NCBI GenBank assembly: GCA_004299095.1
Contig: SCQQ01000063.1
Coordinates: 1-35,485, forward strand
DNA: 35,485 nucleotides
Source of the DNA: Burkholderiaceae bacterium
Lineage (GTDB): Bacteria > Pseudomonadota > Gammaproteobacteria > Burkholderiales > Burkholderiaceae_C
Direction of reading: 5' to 3'
Shown: piece after piece, positions 1-6,112 of the stretch
Layout: each line of letters opens with the position of its first letter
Numbering within the stretch: position 1 is the stretch's first letter
Program-made: the position numbers and the translations under genes
The notes under the pieces: model-generated
Databases searched by the model: none
What the model saw: only the letters and a program-made list of their open reading frames with translations
Told to the model about the DNA's origin: nothing

Positions 1-16
1 CCGCTAGCATTCGTCC

Positions 17-466
17 ATGGCACTCGAACCCTGGCTCGCTTTCTTTCACATCACGTCGTTCCTGGCGTGGATCGTCTTTGCTTCCAGTCAGGCGGCGCTG
101 TGCCGCGGCGACTGGTTGAACGCCGCCGGCGTGCGGCGCTTGGCGCGGCTCGACCGGATATTGTGGTTCGCGACGGCGGCGGTGGTGTTGAGTGGCCTGG
201 CCCGGGTCTGGTGGGGTGCCAAAGGCGTGCAGTGGTACGCCGCCAACCCGCTGCTCTACACCAAGATTGTCTTGTTCGTCATCGTCGCGTCGCTGCAAAT
301 CAGCCCGTCGCGTCACTATCGCCGCTGGATCGGTCTGCTCGATACACGGGGGCTGCCGCCCGCGGAGGAAATCCAGGGCGCACGGCGCAAAATCATGATT
401 GCCACGCACCTGATGGCGGTGATTCCGCTGCCAGCGGTTTTCCTCGCGCGCGGCTTCGGTGGTTGA
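17..466 (+). CDS. DUF2214 family membrane protein
   Basis: A 149-residue hydrophobic protein of unknown function. It has about four predicted membrane segments (roughly residues 5-25, 48-66, 78-95 and 127-146). The pattern of an N-terminal helix, then LARLDRILWFATAAVV, then GLARVWWGAKG, then a short ANPLLYTKI stretch and a C-terminal helix ending in ARG fits the DUF2214 family of predicted inner-membrane proteins, and the length is normal for it. No biochemical role is known to me. The start is the first ATG near the window edge. No convincing ribosome binding site is visible in the 16 bases available, and upstream context is missing. An AT-rich gap of about 95 bases separates it from the next operon, so it is probably transcribed independently. 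Confidence 0.8.
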   Translation: MALEPWLAFFHITSFLAWIVFASSQAALCRGDWLNAAGVRRLARLDRILWFATAAVVLSGLARVWWGAKGVQWYAANPLLYTKIVLFVIVASLQISPSRHYRRWIGLLDTRGLPPAEEIQGARRKIMIATHLMAVIPLPAVFLARGFGG

Positions 467-499
467 TCGATTGCACAGGAATCATCCGCATGCTGGCCG

Positions 500-562
500 C
501 GACTTATATATACTCGCCACCCGATTAACATGTCGTTATGACTTATTGTTATGGAGAATGCG
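500..562 (+). promoter_or_regulatory. AT-rich promoter region of the ABC importer operon
   Basis: This is an unusually AT-rich patch in a GC-rich window. It contains TATATATACT (505-514), which could supply a -10 element (TATACT, 509-514), but no good -35 hexamer is present at the right distance. The hexamer GTTATG occurs twice (535-540 and 548-553), 13 bases apart, and could be part of an operator. GGAG at 553-556 is a well-placed ribosome binding site for the ATG at 563. The promoter role is inferred from position and base composition only. Confidence 0.35.
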
Positions 563-1357
563 ATGAAGAAATGGACGAAATGGGTCGCCGCGGGTCTGCT
601 GCCGATGTTCTTGGCGTTGGGCTCGGCGGCTGCGGCCACCAATGATCTGGCGGTCATCCAGAAAGCGGGCGTGATCAAGATCGGCACCGAGGGTACGTTT
701 GCGCCGTTCACCTATCACGAAACCGGCGGCAAACTGGTGGGCTTCGACGTCGACATGGGGCGCGCCATCGCCAAGCAATTGGGCGTCAAGGCCGAGTTCG
801 TCGAGGGGCCGTGGGACGGGCTGATCGCCGGTTTGAATGCGCACCGCTACGACCTGGTGATGAACCAGGTCGGCATCACGCCCGAGCGCGAGGCCAAGTA
901 CGATTTCTCGCGCCCGTACCTGTCGTCCAGCGCAGCGCTGATGGTGCGCGACGACAACACCACGATCCACAGTTTCAAGGACCTCGCGGGCAAGACGGCA
1001 GCTGAAACGCTGACCAGCAACTTCAGCCATTTCGCCCAGCAGAACGGCGCCAAGATCGTGGCGGTGCAGGGCTTCAACGAAGCGATCGCCCTGGTCGTCC
1101 AGGGGCGCGCGGACGCCACGGTGAACGACTATCTCTCGTATCTGGATTTCCACAAGCGCCAGCCGCAGGCCAAGGTCAAAGTCGTGGCCGAAGACAGCAC
1201 GGGCGCGTTCGGGCGCACCGGCGTGCTGATGCGGAAAGATCAGCCGCAACTGCAGGCGGCGATCAACAAGGCGATCGACACCATCCTGGCGGACGGTACG
1301 TACAAGCAGATTTCGGAACACTATTTCGGGGTCGACCTGTCTTCCCGGCTCAAGTAA
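563..1357 (+). CDS. Amino-acid (probable cystine) ABC transporter substrate-binding protein
   Basis: Periplasmic solute-binding protein of the family 3 (polar amino acid) class, 264 residues. Residues 1-25 form a Sec signal peptide (MKKWTKW, a hydrophobic core, then SAAAA before TND). The mature part begins LAVIQKAGVIKIGTEGTFAPF, with the FDVDMGRAIAKQLG and VEGPWDGLIAGLNAHRYD segments typical of cystine-binding FliY/TcyJ-type proteins. The family binds its ligand in the periplasm and delivers it to the permease. I chose the ATG at 563 over the in-frame ATG at 551 because GGAG lies six bases before it and the signal peptide then starts normally. The permease and ATPase follow directly in the same order as E. 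coli fliY-yecS-yecC. Cystine is an inference from similarity; another polar amino acid is possible. Confidence 0.88.
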   Translation: MKKWTKWVAAGLLPMFLALGSAAAATNDLAVIQKAGVIKIGTEGTFAPFTYHETGGKLVGFDVDMGRAIAKQLGVKAEFVEGPWDGLIAGLNAHRYDLVMNQVGITPEREAKYDFSRPYLSSSAALMVRDDNTTIHSFKDLAGKTAAETLTSNFSHFAQQNGAKIVAVQGFNEAIALVVQGRADATVNDYLSYLDFHKRQPQAKVKVVAEDSTGAFGRTGVLMRKDQPQLQAAINKAIDTILADGTYKQISEHYFGVDLSSRLK

Positions 1358-1393
1358 CCGCAACGTAGCCACTGAAGTTCCAGACGCCAGCTC

Positions 1394-2074
1394 GTGCTTG
1401 ACGTGCTTCACCTGATGGCGCAATCGCTCTCGCCGCTGCTGGTGGCGGGCGTGAAGTTCACCATTCCGCTGTCCATCTTGTCGTTTGCGATCGGGCTGGT
1501 GCTGGCGTTCGTCACGGCGGTCGTTCGCTTGTTTGGTCCCAAGCCGCTGGTGGCGATCGCGCGCTTCTACATCTGGATCATTCGCGGCACGCCGCTGCTG
1601 GTGCAACTGTTCGTGATTTTTTACGGCTTGCCGAGCGCCGGGCTGGTGCTGGACCCGTTCGTTGCCGCACTGATCGGCTTCTCGCTCAACGTCGGCGCCT
1701 ACAACGCCGAAGTGATTCGCGGCGCGATCGAGTCGATACCCAAAGGGCAGTGGGACGCGGCTTATTCGCTCAACATGACGCGGGCGCAGGCGCTGTGCCG
1801 CGCCGTCATTCCTCAAGCGGCGCGCGTGGCGGTACCGCCGCTGGCCAACTCGTTCATTTCGCTCGTGAAGGACACGTCGCTGGCGGCCGTGATCACCGTG
1901 CCGGAAATTTTCCAGGCGGCGCAGCGCATCGTCGCGGCCACCTACGAGCCGCTCGTGCTCTATATCGAAGCCGCGCTGATCTATCTGGTGCTGTGCTCGT
2001 TTCTGGCGTCGCTGCAAACGCGGCTCGAGCGCTACTTCGGCAAGCACGCGGTGTTCAGCGAGGGCACGCGATGA
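1394..2074 (+). CDS. Amino-acid (probable cystine) ABC transporter permease
   Basis: Inner-membrane permease of the HisM/GlnP class, 226 residues. Three features give it away: RFYIWIIRGTPLLVQLF (about residues 56-72), the EAA loop region NAEVIRGAIESIPKGQWDAA, and PPLANSFISLVKDTSLAAVI, which closely resemble E. coli YecS/TcyL. It would form the membrane channel with the ATPase encoded next. The GTG start has only a weak ribosome binding site, and an ATG eight codons in is an alternative. The stop overlaps the ATPase start as ATGA (2071-2074), which suggests translational coupling. The substrate assignment carries the same uncertainty as for the binding protein. Confidence 0.88.
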   Translation: MLDVLHLMAQSLSPLLVAGVKFTIPLSILSFAIGLVLAFVTAVVRLFGPKPLVAIARFYIWIIRGTPLLVQLFVIFYGLPSAGLVLDPFVAALIGFSLNVGAYNAEVIRGAIESIPKGQWDAAYSLNMTRAQALCRAVIPQAARVAVPPLANSFISLVKDTSLAAVITVPEIFQAAQRIVAATYEPLVLYIEAALIYLVLCSFLASLQTRLERYFGKHAVFSEGTR

Positions 2075-2832
2075 TCGCGCTCGATGCCATTTGCAAGACC
2101 TTTGGCGCGTTGCAGGTGCTGAAATCAGTGAGCGTGACCATTCCGGATGGTCAGGTGACCGCGCTCATCGGCGCGTCGGGCAGCGGCAAGAGCACGTTGC
2201 TGCGTTGCGTCAACCTGCTTGAAACCCCGGACGCCGGAACGCTCACGGTTGGCGCCGAAGTGCTGAAATTCCGTCCCGGCCAGCCGCCCCGCCACGACGA
2301 TGTGCGCCGCATTCGCGAGCAGACCGGCATGGTGTTCCAGAACTTTCAGTTGTTTCCGCACCTGACCGCCGTGCAGAACGTGATGGAAGGGCTGGTCACC
2401 GTGAAACGCTGGCCGGCCGAGCGAGCGCGCCAGCGGGCGATGGAATTGCTGGACAAAGTGGGGCTGCGCGACAAGGCCGACGTCTGGCCCGGCAACCTGT
2501 CGGGCGGCCAGCAGCAGCGCGTGGCGATTGCGCGCGCGCTGGCGCCCGAGCCGAGCGTGCTGCTGTGCGACGAGCCGACTTCGGCGCTCGACCCAGGGCT
2601 GGCGTCCGAAGTGGTCGCGGTGCTCAGCACGCTGGCGCGCGAAGGCATGACCATGCTCATGGCCACGCACGATTTGCGCCTGGCCGAGCAGGTGGCCACG
2701 CAAACCGTTTTCCTGCAAGACGGCGTGGTGGTCGAATCCGGCCCTTCGCGCGCCCTGTTCGAAGCGCCGCAGGACCCGCGCACGCAGGCGTTCGTAGCCA
2801 CGCTTACGGCGGCGGTGCACATTGGCCCGTGA
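2071..2832 (+). CDS. Amino-acid (probable cystine) ABC transporter ATP-binding protein
   Basis: Cytoplasmic ATPase that powers the importer, 253 residues. Visible motifs are Walker A GASGSGKST (34-42), Q-loop VFQNFQLFPH (about 88-97), signature LSGGQQQR (143-150), Walker B LLCDEPTSALD (164-174) and the H-loop ATHDL with His200. Residues of the GlnQ/HisP/TcyN class surround these motifs. It overlaps the permease by four bases, so the three genes form one operon. The next gene, a sugar deacetylase, starts only about 35 bases downstream on the same strand and may be read through from this operon. Confidence 0.92.
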   Translation: MIALDAICKTFGALQVLKSVSVTIPDGQVTALIGASGSGKSTLLRCVNLLETPDAGTLTVGAEVLKFRPGQPPRHDDVRRIREQTGMVFQNFQLFPHLTAVQNVMEGLVTVKRWPAERARQRAMELLDKVGLRDKADVWPGNLSGGQQQRVAIARALAPEPSVLLCDEPTSALDPGLASEVVAVLSTLAREGMTMLMATHDLRLAEQVATQTVFLQDGVVVESGPSRALFEAPQDPRTQAFVATLTAAVHIGP

Positions 2833-2866
2833 GCCCGCTGACGATCAAGGATTGGCACAACGCCCG

Positions 2867-3739
2867 ATGGATGGCGCGCCCGCGATGATCGGTCCGCAAG
2901 CGCCAACAGGGGGCGCCAAACCGCTGGTGCTGTGCGCCGACGACTATGCCTTCAATGTTGGCGTGAGCCAGGCGATTTGCACGCTCGCGTATCAGTCACG
3001 CCTGACCGCGACCAGCGTCATGGTGCTCTCGCCGCGCTGGCGCGCTGACGCACTTCGACTCGCCGAGCGGCGCGGCCGCCTGGACGTCGGGTTGCACCTC
3101 GACTGGACCAGCCCGTTTGCGCATGCGGCGGGCCATGGCGTGACCTTGCTGGAAGCCATGCGACGCGCGCTGTTTGGCGGCTTCGACACGCAGGTCGCGC
3201 GCGGCGTGATCGAACGCCAGCTCGATCTGTTCGAGGCCGCCTGGGGCGCGCCCCCAGACCACGTCGATGGCCACCAGCACGTGCAGCAATTTGCCGGCAT
3301 TCGGGAAGCGCTGGTCGATGTCTTGGCACGGCGTTATCCCGGTCATCTGCCCTGGCTGCGCATTTCGCGCGCGCCGGCGGGCCAGCGCACGTTCAAGACA
3401 TCCGTGTTGTCGGTTTTGGGCGCGGCGCCGCTCACGCGCTTGGCCTGTGCCGCGGGGATTCCATGCACACCCGCGCTCTCGGGGATTTACGGCTTTGACT
3501 TGAGCGTCGCGGGCTACGGCCGGCAAATGGGGCACTGGCTGCACAGCTCTCCCACGGGTGCCGAGATCATGTGCCATCCGGGCGCGGCCGACAGCTTGGT
3601 CAAAGACGAGATTGCGACGGCGCGATCGCGTGAGCTGGAGTACCTCTCCAGCGCCGCTTTCGGGCAAGCGCTGCAAACCGCGGGCGTGCGCCTCGCGCGC
3701 GGATCGCTGCTCTATGCGCCGCGCGCCGTCAGCGCTTGA
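2867..3739 (+). CDS. ChbG/YdjC-family carbohydrate deacetylase (NaxD/HpnK-like)
   Basis: A 290-residue member of the YdjC polysaccharide-deacetylase-like family, which removes N-acetyl groups from amino sugars using a divalent metal. The metal and catalytic residues are recognisable: CADDYAFN (Asp25-Asp26), GLHLDW (His77), DGHQHVQ (His136 and His138) and CHPG (His237). In Francisella and Bordetella, NaxD-type members deacetylate a lipid-linked N-acetylated sugar before an ArnT-type enzyme transfers it to lipid A. The neighbouring glycosyltransferase and ArnT-like genes suggest the same job here. The start is uncertain: ATG at 2867 or 2885, neither with a strong ribosome binding site. Its 3' end overlaps the convergent gtrA-like gene by 11 bases. 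ChbG (chitooligosaccharide deacetylation) or HpnK (hopanoids) are family alternatives, but no chitin or hopanoid genes are seen. Confidence 0.82.
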   Translation: MDGAPAMIGPQAPTGGAKPLVLCADDYAFNVGVSQAICTLAYQSRLTATSVMVLSPRWRADALRLAERRGRLDVGLHLDWTSPFAHAAGHGVTLLEAMRRALFGGFDTQVARGVIERQLDLFEAAWGAPPDHVDGHQHVQQFAGIREALVDVLARRYPGHLPWLRISRAPAGQRTFKTSVLSVLGAAPLTRLACAAGIPCTPALSGIYGFDLSVAGYGRQMGHWLHSSPTGAEIMCHPGAADSLVKDEIATARSRELEYLSSAAFGQALQTAGVRLARGSLLYAPRAVSA

Positions 3740-4103
3740 ACGCCCAGTAACGGCTCAGCACGAAAGTCTGCCCGGCGGCCGCGATCATGGCGCCCACCAG
3801 CGCCACCCAGACCGGCCAGTGCGCCAGTTCCAGCAGCAGCACGAACACGACCTCGTTGGTGCCAAAACCGGCGAGCGCCGTCGGCAGGAAACGCGCCAGG
3901 CTTTGCCGGATGGTGGTGCGGGTGTCGTGGAAGCTCAGGCGCCGGTGCCCGGTGAAACTCACTAGGAATGCCACACAGAAGCCGACGGCGTTGGCCCAGG
4001 CCGGTGGAATCCACGGCAGCGCCAGGCCAAACACGCCGGCATGTGTGGCCGCGGCTGCGGCGCCCACCACGCCGAACCAGAAGCCGCTCGTGACCAGCTT
4101 CAT
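3729..4103 (-). CDS. GtrA family small membrane protein
   Basis: A 124-residue membrane protein with four predicted helices (about residues 7-25, 34-52, 70-92 and 97-116). The pattern of VGFCVAFLVSF followed by a basic H/R-R loop, and the C-terminal SRYWAFKR, match the GtrA-like family (PF04138). GtrA is thought to flip polyprenyl-phosphate sugars across the inner membrane, although its mechanism is not settled. The ATG overlaps the stop of the upstream glycosyltransferase as ATGA (4100-4103 on the minus strand), so the two are almost certainly co-translated. It would present the lipid-linked sugar made by that enzyme to the periplasmic transferase. The convergent overlap with the deacetylase gene leaves no room for a terminator between them. 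Confidence 0.85.
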   Translation of the reverse strand: MKLVTSGFWFGVVGAAAAATHAGVFGLALPWIPPAWANAVGFCVAFLVSFTGHRRLSFHDTRTTIRQSLARFLPTALAGFGTNEVVFVLLLELAHWPVWVALVGAMIAAAGQTFVLSRYWAFKR

Positions 4104-5104
4104 GGGTGCGAGTGCAGGCCTGAATCGTGTTCGCGCGGCGCCAGGCCGGTGCCGACGCGCCTGGCAATCCAGTACAGCGGCCGGCCCTTGACTTCGTCGT
4201 AAATGCGCGCCACGTACTCGGCCAGCAGGCCGATCGCCAGCAACTGCACACCCGAGAGAAACATGATGCCGGTGACGATGGTGGCGTAGCCGCGCACGCG
4301 CGCGCCCCAGACGAAATGCTCGATCACGACCCAGGCGCCATAGCCGATCGAGACCAGCGCCAACGCCAACCCGATCAAACCGAAGAAGCGCAACGGCGCC
4401 GCCGTGAACGACAGCAGCCCGGTGGCGCCGAATGCCAGCGACGCGCGCCAGCCGAAGTTGCTGTGCCCCGCCACGCGCGCCAGCGGGTCGTATGGAATGG
4501 CCACGCTCTTGAAGCCGGCCCAGGCGTACAGGCCCTTGGTGAAGCGATGGCGCTCGGGCAAGGCGTTCAGGACCTGCACCACGCGCCGGTCGAGCAGGCG
4601 GAAATCGCCCGCATCGGGGGGCACGCGAAAGCGCATGCCCCAGTTGATCAGGCGGTAGAAAACACGCACGCCGAAGGCGTAGAGCCGCGATTGCCCCTGG
4701 CGCGAGCGCACCGCGTAGACGTCGTCGACGCCGTCGTCGCGCCACAGCCGCAACATCTCGTCCACCAGTTCGACCGGATGCTGGCCGTCGGCGTCCATGA
4801 TGACCACCACGTCGCCGTGCGTGGCTTGCAGGCCGGCCGCGAGTGCCGCTTCCTTGCCGAAGTTGCGCGCCAGTTGCAGCAGTACGATTTGCGGGTGGCG
4901 CTGGCACAAGTCGGTCGCGACCACCGCGGTGGCGTCGCTGCTGCCATCGTCGATCAGGATTAATTCCACCCGGGGCGACAACTGCAGCAGGTGTTCCAGC
5001 ACCGCGGGGACGACGCGCGGCAGGCTCTCCGCTTCATTGAAGGCAGGCATCACGCAGGACAGGCTGGGTACCGCCGGACGGGCTGCAGTCATGGGCTCAT
5101 TCAT
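4100..5104 (-). CDS. Family 2 glycosyltransferase, polyprenyl-phosphate sugar synthase (ArnC/GtrB/DPM type)
   Basis: A 334-residue family GT2 enzyme. The N-terminal GT-A domain shows VMPAFNEAESLP (18-29), DDGSSD (52-57), LARNFGKEAAL (78-88) and the metal-binding MDADGQHP with Asp104-Ala-Asp106. RFTKGLYAWAGFK lies in the middle, and two C-terminal membrane helices (about 236-262 and 272-296) tether it to the inner membrane. This is the layout of ArnC, GtrB and dolichol-phosphate mannose synthase-like enzymes, which load a sugar from a nucleotide donor onto undecaprenyl phosphate. With the adjacent deacetylase and ArnT-like gene, the sugar is probably GlcNAc or GalNAc, but the sequence does not decide this. 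The start could be 5104 or the ATG four codons in. It is coupled to the GtrA gene by a four-base overlap. Confidence 0.88.
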   Translation of the reverse strand: MNEPMTAARPAVPSLSCVMPAFNEAESLPRVVPAVLEHLLQLSPRVELILIDDGSSDATAVVATDLCQRHPQIVLLQLARNFGKEAALAAGLQATHGDVVVIMDADGQHPVELVDEMLRLWRDDGVDDVYAVRSRQGQSRLYAFGVRVFYRLINWGMRFRVPPDAGDFRLLDRRVVQVLNALPERHRFTKGLYAWAGFKSVAIPYDPLARVAGHSNFGWRASLAFGATGLLSFTAAPLRFFGLIGLALALVSIGYGAWVVIEHFVWGARVRGYATIVTGIMFLSGVQLLAIGLLAEYVARIYDEVKGRPLYWIARRVGTGLAPREHDSGLHSHP

Positions 5105-5557
5105 GGGATCGCATCATGCCAGCATCAGGTTGTCGGCCGCATCGCGATTCCGAGGAATTCGTGCGCCGCGGGTGAGGTCGTCAGCACTGCGAAAACGCGC
5201 GCGGATGGCCCCGGAATGCCGTCCTGGTGGCGTATCGTCGCGCCCTCGATGCGCCTCTGTCTCTACTCCCTCGGCTGGACGTCTTGGTGGCGTGCGCCCG
5301 CCTGATTTTCACTCTGTCGCACGGCCCGCTGCGCAGCCGACCCCGGCCATGGACTGCCATGTCGGTGTCACCGGTCGGAGATAATTCGAGGGCTTACGTA
5401 CGCGCCGGTTCAGCACTGGGAGGAATGGAACCGGAGCGCTCCGTCTCGCATCCCACAACGGTTCGCGCCGGCGGATTGGCAGCTGATTCGGCGCAGTACC
5501 CTCTCCGAGTAAAAAATGGCGGGCTTGCAGCGCCAGGCCGTCCGAAAGAAGTTGCTC
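5105..5557. other. 453-base divergent intergenic region of the envelope cluster
   Basis: No convincing gene lies here; the open frames have no recognisable composition or start. It should hold the divergent promoters of the glycosyltransferase (minus) and PAP2 (plus) genes. Visible structure: a 12-base perfect palindrome CGGAGCGCTCCG (5432-5443) flanked by TGGGA (5417-5421) and TCCCA (5451-5455), which together can form a hairpin. There is also a 14-base imperfect direct repeat, CGTCCTGGTGGCGT (5220-5233) and CGTCTTGGTGGCGT (5280-5293), exactly 60 bases apart, and ATTCC-GA-GGAAT (5147-5158). GATAAT (5380-5385) could be a -10 element, without a clear -35. Any of these might be regulator sites, but none matches an operator I recognise. 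Confidence 0.5.
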
Positions 5558-6112
5558 ATGAATGGACTTGATCAAACGCTTTTCTTGTGGCTCAACTTGC
5601 CGCAAACGGCGCCGCACTGGGCGGTGAAGCTGGCCGTCTTTGGCGGCACGAGCCTGCTGCCCTTGCTGGTGGCGGCCACGCTCGCGGCCGCCCTGGTGGG
5701 GCGGCAACCGTGGCGGGCGCAGGCTTGGCGCGGGCTGCTCGCCATCGTGCTGGCGTCTGCCGCCACCTGGCTGCTCAAACACGGATTGAACATGCCGCGA
5801 CCGGGTGCGCTCGGCCTGGGTGTGCAGTGGTTGCAGCACAGCCGCATCCAGGGCATGCCCAGTTCGCATGCGGCTGTCGCGGCGGCCTGGGTCGGCGTGG
5901 CGCTCATGCTGCCGGGCGCCAAGCCGTGGCTGCGGGTGCTGTTTCTGGCGGTGGCGCTGTATGTCGGCTGGTGCCGCGTTGCCCTGGGGCTGCATTTCCC
6001 GTTCCAGGTGCTGGCGGGTTGGGTGCTGGGGGTGGTGTGCGCTGGGGTCGCGCAACTGGGTACGGCGGCCTGGGTGCGGCGCTCGGATCAGCGCCTGAGC
6101 GGGCACGAGTGA
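5558..6112 (+). CDS. PAP2-family membrane phosphatase-like protein with altered signature
   Basis: A 184-residue, five- to six-helix membrane protein of the PAP2 superfamily. Signature 1 is intact (KHGLNMPRP, Lys plus six residues then Arg-Pro), and signature 2 is MPSSHA. Signature 3 reads CRVALGLHFPFQ, where the family consensus is Ser-Arg-x5-His-x3-Asp. The Ser is Cys and the final Asp, which normally orients the nucleophilic His, is Gln. Family members dephosphorylate or transfer phosphate on lipid phosphates such as undecaprenyl diphosphate or lipid A. The start is the ATG at 5558, with a purine-rich AAAGAAG just before it; an upstream ATG at 5516 adds residues with no membrane character. 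It ends directly against the ArnT-like gene. It may act on lipid A or undecaprenyl diphosphate, or be catalytically weak. Confidence 0.83.
   Translation: MNGLDQTLFLWLNLPQTAPHWAVKLAVFGGTSLLPLLVAATLAAALVGRQPWRAQAWRGLLAIVLASAATWLLKHGLNMPRPGALGLGVQWLQHSRIQGMPSSHAAVAAAWVGVALMLPGAKPWLRVLFLAVALYVGWCRVALGLHFPFQVLAGWVLGVVCAGVAQLGTAAWVRRSDQRLSGHE

Noticed and set aside
536-2047. Long open frame on the minus strand opposite the ABC importer
   Set aside because: Its translation is Arg/His/Gln-rich with no domain, and the plus-strand genes have clear motifs; it results from the strong third-position GC bias.
5227-5571. Small plus-strand open frame in the 453-base gap
   Set aside because: No plausible ribosome binding site spacing, no recognisable motif, and it runs into the PAP2 gene in another frame.
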